From Gorsachius magnificus (taxonomy: Eukaryota; Chordata; Aves; Pelecaniformes; Ardeidae): a DNA stretch of 64,000 bases. The translations under genes and the position numbers were made by a program. The stretch lies in NCBI GenBank assembly GCA_034008185.1, contig CM067082.1, forward strand, positions 155,131,895 to 155,195,894, in the 5' to 3' direction. The notes beneath the pieces are model-generated. The model had not been told where the DNA came from and searched no databases. It saw nothing but the letters and a program-made list of their open reading frames with translations. Below are positions 14,388 to 26,005 of this stretch, piece after piece. Position 1 is the stretch's first letter, and each line of letters begins with the position of its first letter.

Positions 14388-14425
14388 AAATAAATAAATA
14401 ACTAGATAGATAAATAAATAAATAG
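14388..14425. repeat. AAAT/GATA microsatellite
   Basis: AAAT units are interrupted by CTAGATAGAT and then resume, making a compound tetranucleotide repeat. Confidence 0.85.
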
Positions 14426-17400
14426 AAGGCTTGCAAGTTATTTCATATCTCATTTAAAGGGTCACCACTCAATACCACTCTTGCAGGGTGAAGGGATCTT
14501 GAGAAAACATTATTTACTTTTGCAGCAAGGGTAAGGCCTCTTTAGTTAGACAGAGCATCATCACAGAGGCTCCTTGTGCCTGAGAATCATGCTTTCTGGC
14601 TGCAATACATACTTCTTCTCCCACACCCTGGGACTTTAATCAAGAGCTCTTCTAGTCCAGCAATGGTGGGGAAGTATACAGAAGCCCAGTTCCTTCAAGG
14701 GTGGGATAAAGTCATGGTCAGCATTGTGATGAAGACCAGCTTGTAGTGAAGGTAAGCCACTGTGGAAATTTAAGTGAGGTGGTTGGACATAAAGTCTCAA
14801 AAAATGGATGGCAGTCAATGGGTTGGGGGCATACAGGGCCACTCAGAGAGGAGGTGCAAACCATTTTGACCTATTTGTATGGTTTTAAGAAGTTAGGAAA
14901 ACCCAATATAAATATTTTAGATCAGTCACAGAATTAAACTCAATTCACTCTGAAGTTGTTATTCCGTTGCCTGTAGTAGGTATCTAAGTGTTACTGAAAA
15001 TCCCCATGGATAAATTTAGCTTCTACATGGGGCTGACAGGTGGGAGGCAGGACCTACAGGACACTCGGAGCCTTCTGGCAAGCAGGTGGGGAGCCCAGAG
15101 AGATATACTAGCTTATCTCACATGGAACAAAGTACCTATTTTAAGAAAATGAATGCACTCATAGATGCATGCAGTGTAGGCATGCTTCTCTGAGTTAGTC
15201 CACCTACCCTGCTGTTATGTTCAAGGCAATGAAGAAAATGCCTTTTGTTTTAACAAACAGAATTTTTACATTGTGCATCACCTGCCATGTTTCAGATGTC
15301 TACTTTAGGGTGAGTTAAATCATGTAATGAATTCAAGCTGCCTCTGCACAGACTGAATTTGGAGGTCTTTGGGTACGCGGCAAATGTATTCAACCACATA
15401 CAAGGAAGTTCATAATATATTTCTTTGCAAACTAAACATGAATAGAGCTCTTACCAAGCCATTCTCTGTTTGATTTTCTCTGATTTGCTTTTGCTAGATG
15501 ATATTCATGTCTGTCCAAATAATACCTAATAAATCCTTTCTACCAACATCTATCAAATTTCTGAGTAACAGAAGGTGACCTTTTATTTTGGATGAAAGCA
15601 TGTATTTGTGTTAGTTCAGAGACTGCTATTTCATAATGGAACTTAAATCTTTATTAAAAATACCTTAAATAAATAAACTCCTCCAACAGTAATGAAAGCA
15701 AAGACATTTTTCTTGTTATTTCATTGCTAAGGTACTGCTTAAGAGTTTCTTTGTGTACTCTTAAGACAGTTTTTCAGTGTTGGTACAGAGATCCCAAGGT
15801 ATTCATATAACTCATTTAAAATAATGAAAATGGCCCACATTTAAAGTCCACCAAAATCAATGAAAGGTTCTTGGCTTTTAATGAATGAGGTACGCAACAC
15901 ACAGCCAAAAGGTAATGGATGAGTTCAGGGAGCAAAGGGGACAATTCATAGCTGTTGATGCACACAACTCTTGCAACAAAGCCCTCTTATGTGCATGTAG
16001 TTTTGTATGGAAGCAGGAAGACAGGATGCTACTTCTCCCTCTTTCCAAGGAAGATAAATTTGACAATACAAAGAAACAATATTTTGGAAGTGATTTAGGA
16101 ACTTCAAGGAGCTAGGTGCCCTATTCTTTGTTCCTGTCTCTGATCTCCTAAGCCCATGCTTTCCCAGATTTCTCCCCAAAAATCTGAGTCACTACCCAAG
16201 TAGGAGTCCTTTATCCATCTGATCTGAAAGAGGAAAGAAGAGGTGGAAAGAGTGAAAGAGGAAACATTTGTCACTTCTGCACTCTGTTGTGATCTCAGCC
16301 TGCATCTCTCAGGTGCTAAACCTCCCAGCCAAATCCCAAAAAAGGCTTTTCCACATGGAATTTTGGTCAGACCTGATTTCATTCAATCCTGGCTGTTCCT
16401 CCTATAGAAGGAAAGAAGCTGAGAGGCAGATTAAATAATCAGACTTGCTATGTATAGAAAGAGCAGAGGCAGTGACTGGCTTTGGGTAGACTCCTTTAGG
16501 AGTAGCCACCACTAATCCTTCCTTGAGCAAAAGAAGCCACAGCCATTTGGCTTTCTAAAACTCTGCAGCAAGCAAATTAGCAGAAGGACCATGTTCTTTT
16601 GCCTTGGCAATCCCCTACCCCTTTCCCATTATGTGCCTCAACCCAGTCCTGCCCCAGGCTGTAGGGTATACATAAGGCAAATGTTTTCTACTCAGTGCAG
16701 TTGACATGCTTTCACTATGTTCCTCATTTAGTAAAAACTATATAGATATTTATAGGAATCACCATATGGGTTTTTTTGTGGGTCTGGGGTCCCTCTTGCT
16801 AATTTTTACTGACAACGTGTGAATGGGAATCATACTTTTCACCCTTGGGCTTAGGAGCTACATGTGAGAGAGGAAGGATCCTATTGTCCCTGCTCCAAGG
16901 GCTGCATATAAGCTCAGTATGAAGCAGTAGTTTGAAAGGGCGCAAAGCAGTCACAAAAGAAGAGCTGGAACACAGGATTCAGCCACCAGATCTGTTTCCT
17001 AATCCTTAGGCTAGAGCAATGTTGTCAGGTTTTTTCAGTTTGCAAATCCTTAAAAAATAAGCCCGTCAAAGAACTAAATGGTGCCTGGGGAATTTAAGTA
17101 GGCTTGGATTTCTTAGTTTGCTTTTTCAGATCCCTGGGGTACAGTAGCTGGATTCTCTTGTAGACCGCAAGCTGAAAAGTATAGACCTGGAGCATAGGCT
17201 TCACTCTCACATGCTCATTCGTCAAACTAATCTGTCATGATTTTTCACAGGAAGGAAACACTATCAAGACCTGAGTGCTTCCTCCCTTCCTAGGTTATCA
17301 AGTATTAGGAATATTTATATGGAAAGTGGGGGTTCATAAACCTACAGGGAGAGGAAAGAAACCAGCTTCATCTCCCACCTCCTGTGACTAATGAAAATCA

Positions 17401-18001
17401 AATCAACACCTCACACCAGTGTCCTAGCCAAAACAACTCCTTTCTTCTCAGACTGAGATCTTTTATTGAAATTGTGTATTAACGGAGCTCTTTTCACTGA
17501 ATTATTAAGTAGAAGAGGAAGACTGTATTGCTATATTTTCTTCTGAGTTCTTTGCAGAACGCATACTGGATGAATCACTCAAGAGAGATATTTGGAGGAA
17601 AGCCCATCCTGCAACTCTGCACTGGTTATAGGAATGAAGAAAACAAATCTGCTTGGGTCTCACAAGAGTAGGACACTTGCAAGCTACTAAGAAGAAAAGA
17701 TTAGGCATCTGTGAAAAAGCAGCACTAAAAAGCTTGGCTCCTTTGGACTTAAACACTTAGGTGGGACAGTTAGAGTGTGAGTGGGAATTTTCAAGGATTA
17801 TTTATACTTTTACAAGTATAAATCACACCTACATCCCACTATGAAGCGCCTACATGCTTTTGTGAATCCAGTTGAAAGAGAGGGATTTGAAAATCCCTTG
17901 TCGTTTGTATCCTTAAACTTTTACAGGTTTACAAATCTTTTCCAAAGACCTGCCCTACCTCCTCTCTGGTTGCATGCAAGCTATATAATAAAAAACAACA
18001 A

Positions 18002-18022
18002 CCCCCCCCCCCCCCCCCCCCA
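18002..18022. repeat. Poly-C run of 21
   Basis: An uninterrupted run of 21 C follows CAACAA. Long pure C runs are rare in an AT-rich window and are prone to length error in sequencing. Confidence 0.9.
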
Positions 18023-19091
18023 AATTAAGTTTCAGCGGGTCAAGTAGAGGATACCTTGTGCTTACAGCAAGCTAAGGATCAATTCTCAGTTACCAATAAC
18101 CCGTAATATAGCAGTGTAATCTGGGGTGAGTTACCCTGCCATTAAGATACAATCAGCATAATAAACAACATAACACAATTTGATCAAATTTTTATATTAA
18201 TATTGAAAAGCTACATGGCAAAAAAATGAAACTCCAAGAGTAGTTAAAAAATAAAAATATTTTTTAAATGACCGTTTGTTTAGTGTATTTATTTAAAAGC
18301 AAAAACTTGTAAAATCAACAATCCCTCTTCTCTCTTGGTCATGCAAAACATACCATTATGCACAGTCATTTTATCAGGATATGTAGGGGGGGAAAAGACT
18401 ATAACTAACAAGGATATCAAGGTTAAAGCAGCAACAGGATAGAAATTTCTTCTAAAATCACTTTCTGAAGTCCACCCTTTTGGATGAAGTTGCTTTTTTT
18501 GCACAGAGTGGATCTCGATACCAATTGGAACAACTAATGTTGGGATGTGGGGGACATCAAGTATACAAAAGATTTATTTTTGTCATTAATTTGTTCTGTT
18601 CTCCCCCTCATAAATAAGGACTAGTTGAACAGGAGTTAATCTAGGAAACACCAATGATATATGCTATGCAGAAAATTAAACTAGCTGATGTCTTTTTGAT
18701 TTTATAACCTGTGAAAACACACAATGTTTGAAATAGTCAAGCGTATGAGATAACAGCAATTCAAAGAAATGTTCCAGCACTTTCCAAGGCTGGGAAATGA
18801 GACCTCATAACAGCATATGTTATCTGTCACACTATCTGGCATGTCAGATTTCTACACTCGTCACATGATCCAGTATGTGTGTGTTTGGGAGCAGAGGAAA
18901 AAGTCTGATGTGTCAGAGATTTACAAGCTGCTTCTCTTCCTTAAATGCATACGTGGTGACACAAAATACATACGCTGTAAAGGTAGGGGGAAACAGCTGC
19001 AGTTATTGCCCAGCTCTGCTCAGAGTGCCACTAGGAGAAAGACTATGCAGTAAAGCATAGAGAGGAGACCTATCCTGCAGGTCCTACAATC

Positions 19092-19111
19092 AAAAAAAGA
19101 AAAAAAAAAAA
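19092..19111. repeat. A-rich tract
   Basis: Two A runs separated by one G. Confidence 0.75.
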
Positions 19112-20575
19112 GGTCTAAAAAGCCTTGGTTGCATTAATCATGCCTTCCCTAGACAGCAGCTGAGCACACTCTCACCTACTGTCTCCCACTGCAGAAAAAA
19201 GGATCTCCAGATTTGCACAGCACCTACATATATTACCAAAAAATATTTTGCGCAATCGATCTTGATGCATGCTTCTCACCCAACATGTCTGGAAAAAATG
19301 CTGACCTCCTTGCTCATACTGTACTCATCTATCCGGTGTTTTCTGCAGAAAGTGGTAGAGAACCTCTTGTAGTACCCATGTTAGTCTGAATTTCTGTATG
19401 CATACCCTCACACATCCTGGCTCTGAAGGGTTAACAGCTTCTTGTGGGTGAAAAAATGTTTCTGCTGGGATTGAGTCCAGGTGAAGCACTGGTTGCATTT
19501 CCATCCCACATTTGTTTGCCAGTTGGCAGTACCTTGTCCCTCTGGGTTTATAATTATGCCGGATCCTGGCAAAGCCCATCTCCCTCAGGTCTTTACCCCT
19601 TTGTCCTTTGCATCAGCTGAAGCTCTCTTGAAACTCAGACCACCTCTGCTCCTACGCAGTACCTTCAACAATTCTCCCATGCATGGACGGGTACTGCTCA
19701 TAGCAAGTTGTTTCTCACCTACTGTACAACTAGAAAAAAAACACAGATACCTGCAGTCTTTCCTAGTTACATTGCTGTAGGCCCCCTCACCCACTCCTCC
19801 TTAGCTCTTTTGATTTAAAGTCAGCTTAGACACCGATATAAGAGATGTCAGAATAGCCATGCAATGTCCAAACTGAAACTATTCAGCTATGTTTTCCTGG
19901 GCTTTCAGCACTGTTTGCTCTGCATGAGGCAATATTAAGGTATTCAATTCTCTGATAAAAAGACTACCACATGCATTGGTAAAAACAATTAGGGTGGAGG
20001 CATAGCATGGGTCATAGCAAGTTCCTACGTGCATGTTCCCTGTCAATATTTGTCCATGTGTAGAGACAAATTAGTCATTACCATAGACTTTCAGCCCAGT
20101 TCTGGGGCAGTTTTAAGGTCATCAGTGTGATTTTAAGAAAAACAAAATCATTCAGAAGTTGAGAGAAAAATAAGAGGAAATTGGATATTTGACAGAAATT
20201 GGAAATTTCATGCCTCCTAGTTGCTACTCAAAGGAGAAACATATTTTTTTTCAGTCGCTGGTGGTTCCCTTGTGTCCAGAGACAAATGCTATTAGGATAA
20301 GGAATGTTAACACTACCAGCTCCAACATCTATTTTAGCATCAGTTAGTAGTTAATACTCCAAATCTGCTCTTCCTGCTTGTGCTCCATAGTGTTCAGTCC
20401 TTGACCTTTTTGTACTAACCAAGTAAGGACCATTAATGTTAAATTTATCAGTGTTGTTATAGCTACTGAATTATGTATGCCAGCTAATATGTTGAAGATG
20501 TGAATAACAAAGATAAATCATATACTTTACAGAGTTTGCTGTTATCATGACAATAATAATAATGGATGGCATGAG

Positions 20576-21426
20576 GGGGACCGGGAGGGCAAAACCCTTC
20601 CTGCTGTAGGAGAAGATCAGGTTCGTGACCACCTGAGGAACCTGAACACACATAAGTCCATGGGACCTGATGAGATGCATCCCAGAGTCCTGAGGGAATT
20701 GGCCAATGTAGTCGCCAAGCCACTCTCCATGATATTTGAAAAGTCATGGCAGTCAGGTGAAGTCCCTGGTGACTGGAAAAAGGGAAACATTGTGCCCATT
20801 TTCAAAAAGGGTAGAAAGGAAGACCCTGGGAACTACCGACCTGTCAGCCTCACCTCTGTGCCTGGGAAGATCATGGAACAGATCCTCCTAGAAGCTATGC
20901 TAAGGCACATGGAGGCCAGGGAGATAATTCGAGATAGCCAGCATGGCTTCACCAAGGGCAAGTCCTGCCTGACAAACCTAGTGACTTTCTATGATGGTGT
21001 GACAGCATCAGTGGACAAGGGAAAACCAATGGAAGTCATCTATCTGGACTTCTGCAAAGCCTTTGACACGGTCCCCCACAACATCCTTCTCTCTAAATTG
21101 GAGAGCTATGGATTTGATGGGTGGACTGTTCGGTGGATAAGGAACTGGCTGGATGGCCGCATCCAGAGGGTAGTGGTCAATGGCTCGATGTCCAGATGGA
21201 GACTGGTGACAAGTGGTGTCCCTCAGGGGTCCGTACTGGGACCGGTGCTGTTTAATATATTCATCAATGACTTAGACAGCGAGATCGAATGCACCCTCAG
21301 CAAGTTTGCGGATGACACCAAACTGAGTGGTGCGGTTGACACACCAGAAGGATGGGATGTCATCCAGAGAGACCTGGACAGGCTGGAGAGGTGGGCCTGT
21401 GTGAACCTCATGAGGTTCAACAAGGC
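20576..21426 (+). pseudogene. CR1 ORF2 reverse transcriptase domain, broken by provirus
   Basis: The frame is open without a stop from upstream of 20576 to the provirus; the methionine at 20660 is internal to the domain, not a true start. Recognisable RT blocks in order are [13 protein letters not shown], the fingers block [32 protein letters not shown], the block with catalytic aspartate [35 protein letters not shown] and the FADDTKLSG catalytic box. The endonuclease domain and the start of ORF2 are missing through 5' truncation. The provirus enters after NLMRFNK, in the thumb region. The absence of stops suggests the copy was fairly young when interrupted, although several non-consensus residues downstream show some decay. 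Confidence 0.92.
21422..21426. repeat. Provirus target-site duplication, left copy
   Basis: AAGGC here matches AAGGC at 28286-28290 exactly. It flanks the TG...CA ends of the provirus and marks a 5-bp staggered cut by the integrase. Confidence 0.95.
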
Positions 21427-22040
21427 TGTCGTGGTTTAACCCGGCTGGCAACTAAGCACCACGCAGCCGCTCGCTCACTCCCCCCCCTCCCTCAGTGGGA
21501 TGGGGGAGAGAATCAGAGAAAAGAAAAAAAAAGTAAGACCCGTGGGTTGAGATAGAGACAGTTTAATAAGAGAGAAGAATAACAATAATAATAATAATAA
21601 TGGTAAGAAAATATACAGAATATATAAAACAAGTGATGCACAATGCAATTGCTCACCACCCGCTGACCGATGCCCAGCCCGTCCCGAGCAGCGATCACTC
21701 CCCCCGGGCCGCGATCACACAGCCCGAGCTGCAACCACTCTGCCCGCGACCAACCGACCGACTCGACCGACCCGACTGACTAACCCCCCCGAGCATGACG
21801 TTCTATGGTATGGAATAGCTCTTTGGACAGTTTGGGTCCTAGCTGTGCTGTACTCCCAGCTTGTTATGCACCTGGCTGAGCAGGAGAAGCTCAAAAAGTC
21901 CTTGAGCAGTCTGAGCACTGCTTGGCAACAACTAAAAACATCAGTGTGTTATCAACATTCTTCTAGCACTGAACCCAAAGCACAGCACTATGCTAGCTTC
22001 TGTGAAGAAAATTAACTCTATCCCAGCCGAAACCAGGACA
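21427..22040 (-). repeat. Provirus 3' LTR
   Basis: 614 bp. Read on the - strand it begins TGTCCTGGTTTCGG and ends AACCACGACA, giving the TG...CA ends of a retroviral LTR. Compared with the 5' LTR it has substitutions near 21454, 21659, 21876 and 21973 and six rather than seven AAT units. A TATA element lies at 21621-21628 and an ATTAAA signal at 21562-21567. Confidence 0.96.
21562..21567 (-). terminator. 3' LTR polyadenylation signal
   Basis: ATTAAA on the - strand, about 55 nt downstream of the LTR TATA element. In the 3' LTR this is the signal expected to end the genomic transcript. Confidence 0.6.
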
Positions 22041-22054
22041 TTCCACCCCTTATT
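22041..22054 (-). promoter_or_regulatory. Polypurine tract (plus-strand primer)
   Basis: Directly upstream of the 3' LTR on the - strand lies AATAAGGGGTGGAA, purine-rich and abutting the TG of U3. This is the position and composition of a retroviral polypurine tract, which primes plus-strand DNA synthesis. One pyrimidine interrupts the tract. Confidence 0.8.
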
Positions 22055-22438
22055 CTATACCATTTATGTCATGCTTAGGTCCTACGCTTACAATACATTC
22101 TAATTAATCACCACCATTTTGATATATATATATACACAGATATCATTCCCTTAGTCTATGGACCATCCCTCTAAAATGTCCATTGGGTTCATTTAGTCCA
22201 CGGTTTTGGGCTCCATCTGTTGTAACAGTCTTTCAAGGCAGGAGAGATGGGGTCTGGTGTTGGGTTGTTGCTTGCTGAAGTCAGTTCTGGTTGCATTCGC
22301 TGCACTTCCTTAGTTTCTTCAAAATTCATTCTTCTTAATCTGGGCGATTCCTACTGCTATACCATTGATAGAATATACAGCAATAGTAAAAATGATGACA
22401 TACTATATTATACAGCAATTAACATTATACAATTCAGT
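22055..22438 (-). other. Provirus 3' non-coding segment, no env
   Basis: About 384 bp separate the end of pol from the polypurine tract. No frame encodes anything resembling an envelope protein, a signal peptide or a fusion peptide. A short TA run lies near 22121-22133. ERV-L-type elements characteristically lack env, and this fits that pattern. Confidence 0.7.
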
Positions 22439-25400
22439 TCATTGGCTATTTTCACCCAAAATCAAATCCCTTTGAGGTACACATCGGACTTCCCCGTCCT
22501 TCCGCATCACCCACCAAGTAGAGCCAGGTCCTTGAGCAAAAGCAATCCCACGGATGGGTTTGCCTTTACCTGAGGCAGGAGAAACCCAGACTGTCTTCCC
22601 CAGCATATTTTTTACATGCACTACAGGGACTTTATCCCCTTCTACAGTACGTAAGAGGTTTGATTGCGCAGGGCCAGCTCGGTTGGCAGATCCTCTAGTG
22701 TTGACTAACCAGGTGGCTTTTGCTAAATGTATATCCCAATGTTTGAATGTTCCACCACCCATTGCTTTCAGTGTAGTTTTTAACAGTCCATTGTATCGTT
22801 CAATTTTCCCAGAGGCTGGTGCATGATAGGGGATGTGATAGACCCACTCAATGCCATGCTCTTTGGCCCATTTTTCTATGAGGCTGTTTCGGAAATGAGT
22901 TCCATTGTCTGACTCAATTCTTTCTGGAGTGCCATGTCGCCACAGGACTTGTTTTTCAAGGCCTAGGATAGTGTTCCGGGCGGTGGCATGGGGCACGGGA
23001 TATGTTTCCAGCCATCCAGTGGTCGCTTCCACCATGGTGAGCACATAGCGCTTGCCATGGCGGGTTTGTGGGAGTGTGATATAATCAATCTGCCAAGCCT
23101 CTCCATATTTGTATTTCAGCCACCGTCCTCCATACCAGAGAGGCTTTAACCGCTTGGCTTGTTTGATTGCAGCACATGTTTCACATTCATGGATAATCTG
23201 TGCGATAGCGTCCATAGTTAAGTCCACCCCTCGATCACGAGCCCATCTGTATGTTGCATCTCTTCCTTGATGGCCTGAGGTGTCATGGGCCCACCGAGCT
23301 AGAAACAATTCACCCTTATGTTGCCAGTCCAGATCTACCTGAGCCACTTCAATCTTAGCAGCCTGATCTGCCTGCTGGTTGTTGTGATGTTCTTCAGAGG
23401 CCCGACTCTTGGGTACATGAGCATTTACATGACGTACCTTTACAACCAGGTTCTCCACCCGGGAAGCAATATCTTGCCATAATGCGGCAGCCCCGATGGG
23501 TTTGCCTCTGCGCTGCCAGTTGCTCTGCTTCCATTGCTGTAACCACCCCCACAAAGCATTTGCCACCATCCATGAGTCAGTATAGAGATAGAGCACTGGC
23601 CATTTTTCTCTTTCAGCAATATCTAAAGCCAGCTGGATGGCTTTCACCTCTGCAAATTGACTTGATTCACCTTCTCCTTCAGCAGTCTCTGCAACTTGTC
23701 TTGTAGGACTCCATACAGCAGCCTTCCACCTTCGATGCTTTCCCACAAGACGACAGGATCCATCAGTGAACAGAGCATATTGCTTCTCGTTTTCTGGCAA
23801 TTTATTGTACAGCGGGGCCTCTTCAGCACGCACCACCTCCTCCTCTGGCGATATTCCAAAATCTTTGCCTTCTGGCCAGTCCGTGATCAATTCCAAGATT
23901 CCTGGGCGACTGAGGTTTCCTATTCGAGCCCGTTGTGTAATCAGTGCGACCCATTTACTCCATGTAGCATCAGTTGCATGATGTGTAGAGGGGACCTTCC
24001 CTTTGAACATCCAGCCCAGCACCGGCAGTCGGGGTGCCAGAAGGAGCTGTGCTTCAGTACCAACCACTTCTGAAGCAGCTTGAACCCCTTCATATGCTGC
24101 TAATATCTCTTTTTCAGTTGGAGTATAGTTGGCTTCAGATCCTCTGTATCCCCGACTCCAAAAGCCTAGGGGTCGGCCTCGAGTCTCCCCTGGTGCTTTC
24201 TGCCAAAGGCTCCAGGTAGGGCCGTTCTCTCCGGCTGCGGTGTAGAGCACATTTTTTACATCTTGCCCTGCCCGGACTGGCCCAAGGGCTACTGCATGCA
24301 CTATCTCCCGTTTAATTTGTTCAAAGGCTTGTCGTTGTTCAGGGCCCCATTTGAAATCGTTCTTCTTCCGGGTCACTTGGTAGAGAGGGCTTACAATCTG
24401 GCTGTAATTTGGAATATGCATTCTCCAAAAACCCACAACGCTCAAGAAAGCTTGTGTTTCCTTTTTGCTAGTTGGTGGAGACATGGCTGTTATTTTATTG
24501 ATCACATCCATTGGAATCTGACGACGTCCATCTTGCCATTTGATTCCTAAAAACTGGATCTCCTGTGCAGGTCCTTTGACCTTACTTTGTTTTATGGCAA
24601 AACCGGCCTTCAGAAGGATTTGGACTATTTTCTTCCCTTTCTCAAAAACTTCTTCTGCTGTATTGCCCCACACAATGATGTCATCAATGTATTGCAGGTG
24701 TTCTGGAGCCTCACCCTGTTCCAGTGCTGTCTGGATCAGTCCATGGCAAATGGTAGGGCTGTGTTTCCACCCCTGGGGCAGTTGATTCCAGGTGTACTGG
24801 ATGCCCCTCCAAGTGAAAGCAAACTGTGGCCTGCAGTCTGCTGCCAAAGGGATTGAAAAGAAAGAATTTGCAATATCAGTTGTGGCATACCACTTGGCTG
24901 CCTTTGACTCCAGTTCGTATTGAAGTTCTAACATGTCCGGCACGGCAGCACTCAGTGGTGGCGTAACTTCATTCAGGCCACGATAGTCTACTGTTAGTCT
25001 CCACTCTCCATCAGACTTTCTCACTGGCCATATGGGACTGTTAAAGGGTGATCGAGTCTTGCTAATCACTCCTTGGCTCTCCAGTCGACAAATCAGCTTA
25101 TGGATGGGAATCAGGGAGTCTCGGTTGGTGCGATATTGCCGCCTGTGCACTGTTGTGGTGGCAATCGGCACTTGTTGTTCTTCAACACTCAGCAACCCCA
25201 CAACCGAAGGGTCCTTTGAGAGACCAGGCAAGGTAGACAGCTGCTTAATTTCTTCTGCCTCCAATGCAGCTATACCAAAAGCCCACCGGTACCCTTTTGG
25301 GTCCTTGAAATACCCTCTCCTGAGGTAGTCTATGCCAAGGATGCACGGAGCATCTGGCCCAGTCACAATGGGGTGCTTTTGCCACTCGTTCCCGGTTAGG

Positions 25401-25624
25401 CTCACTTCGGCCTCCAATACAGTCAGCTCTTGATATCCCCCTGTCACTCCAGAAATACAAATGGATTCTGCCCCTATATGGCTTGATGGCATTAGAGTAC
25501 ACTGTGCACCGGTGTCTACTAGAGCTCTATACTTCTGTGGGTCTGACGTGCCAGGCCATCGAATCCACACAGTCCAGTAGACCCGGTTGTCCCTTTCCTC
25601 CACCTGGCTGGAGGCAGGGCCCCT
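22439..25624 (-). CDS. Retroviral protease-RT-RNase H-integrase polyprotein
   Basis: The frame is open from just after a TAG (25625-25627) to a TGA at 22439-22441. It has no ATG start, and a GTG at 25603 serves only as a counting origin, so expression must come from the gag frame by readthrough or processing. Counting from that GTG: protease motif LVDTG with the catalytic Asp at 30; reverse transcriptase with Asp 243 (TTDIANSFF), LPQGW at 275-279 and the YIDD box at 305-308; RNase H with Asp 614, Glu 652, Asp 676 and Asp 746; integrase with an HHCC zinc site (His 773, His 778, Cys 807, Cys 810) and a D,D-35-E triad (Asp 840, Asp 899, Glu 935), followed by about 120 residues of C-terminal domain. 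All catalytic residues are present and there is no internal stop. No dUTPase follows the integrase, unlike in mammalian ERV-L. Confidence 0.94.
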   Translation of the reverse strand, partial: RGPASSQVEERDNRVYWTVWIRWPGTSDPQKYRALVDTGAQCTLMPSSHIGAESICISGVTGGYQELTVLEAEVSLTGNEWQKHPIVTGPDAPCILGIDYLRRGYFKDPKGYRWAFGIAALEAEEIKQLSTLPGLSKDPSVVGLLSVEEQQVPIATTTVHRRQYRTNRDSLIPIHKLICRLESQGVISKTRSPFNSPIWPVRKSDGEWRLTVDYRGLNEVTPPLSAAVPDMLELQYELESKAAKWYATTDIANSFFSIPLAADCRPQFAFTWRGIQYTWNQLPQGWKHSPTICHGLIQTALEQGEAPEHLQYIDDIIVWGNTAEEVFEKGKKIVQILLKAGFAIKQSKVKGPAQEIQFLGIKWQDGRRQIPMDVINKITAMSPPTSKKETQAFLSVVGFWRMHIPNYSQIVSPLYQVTRKKNDFKWGPEQRQAFEQIKREIVHAVALGPVRAGQDVKNVLYTAAGENGPTWSLWQKAPGETRGRPLGFWSRGYRGSEANYTPTEKEILAAYEGVQAASEVVGTEAQLLLAPRLPVLGWMFKGKVPSTHHATDATWSKWVALITQRARIGNLSRPGILELITDWPEGKDFGISPEEEVVRAEEAPLYNKLPENEKQYALFTDGSCRLVGKHRRWKAAVWSPTRQVAETAEGEGESSQFAEVKAIQLALDIAEREKWPVLYLYTDSWMVANALWGWLQQWKQSNWQRRGKPIGAAALWQDIASRVENLVVKVRHVNAHVPKSRASEEHHNNQQADQAAKIEVAQVDLDWQHKGELFLARWAHDTSGHQGRDATYRWARDRGVDLTMDAIAQIIHECETCAAIKQAKRLKPLWYGGRWLKYKYGEAWQIDYITLPQTRHGKRYVLTMVEATTGWLETYPVPHATARNTILGLEKQVLWRHGTPERIESDNGTHFRNSLIEKWAKEHGIEWVYHIPYHAPASGKIERYNGLLKTTLKAMGGGTFKHWDIHLAKATWLVNTRGSANRAGPAQSNLLRTVEGDKVPVVHVKNMLGKTVWVSPASGKGKPIRGIAFAQGPGSTWWVMRKDGEVRCVPQRDLILGENSQ

Positions 25625-26005
25625 CTAATTCTGATCACTGTTGCTCATGGTTTGTGTATATGAGTCAGAAGTTCCTTCATCACAATCAGAATTAAGATCA
25701 GCTCTTCTATTCTGTCTGAAAAAATGACAATCTACCCCGTCTCTGGAAATTGGAGCAACAAGTTTCTTGGAAGAGCCCCCTTTTGTGCTTGTTTTCCTTT
25801 GCAACTCGCGTACTCGTGCCTCTAGGGTTGAGGTAGGTTTTCCATCCCATTTCCTCATGTCCTCTCCATGGTCACGCAGGTAAAACCATAGAGTGCCCCG
25901 TGGTGTGTACCCTCGATATTCTTTTCCTTGAGCAGAAGGGCGCTTACTTCTAATGGCTGAGATACTGGTCTGTACAGGAGGGGAGTAGGGTATACGCTTT
26001 TCGAG
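25625..26005 (-). pseudogene. Gag-frame segment between two in-frame stops (nucleocapsid region?)
   Basis: This 126-codon segment lies in the same frame as gag upstream and pol downstream. It is bounded by the TGA ending gag (26006-26008) and by a TAG (25625-25627). A stop-free stretch of this length in frame with both neighbours suggests it is or was coding. It is basic in its first half, with RPSAQGKEYRG and RELQRKTSTKGG, and acidic at the end, and has a Cys-containing patch near 25700-25750 that could be a decayed zinc knuckle; no intact CCHC motif is visible. The likeliest reading is the C-terminal part of Gag, cut off by a nonsense change or expressed by readthrough of the TGA. A pro-segment N-terminus is the alternative. 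Confidence 0.6.

Larger units (their letters stand above)
12951..20545. other. Unique AT-rich DNA, no gene seen
   Basis: No gene was recognised. Simple repeats at 12971-12999, 14121-14144, 14388-14425, 18002-18022 and 19092-19111 are the only clear structures. Overlapping short frames at 15878-16382 and 19325-19794 lie on both strands and have no visible domain. Confidence 0.5.
20546..21426 (+). mobile_element. CR1 LINE, upstream half (interrupted by provirus)
   Basis: This is the left part of a 5'-truncated CR1 retroposon. Its homology to CR1 ORF2 is visible from about 20580, and the true 5' breakpoint lies somewhere between 20546 and 20585 next to an AAT run. The copy is cut at 21426 by the - strand provirus and resumes at 28291 after one copy of the 5-bp duplication AAGGC. 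CR1 elements are non-LTR retrotransposons that copy by target-primed reverse transcription, usually leaving 5'-truncated copies. Together the two halves make about 1.67 kb. Confidence 0.93.
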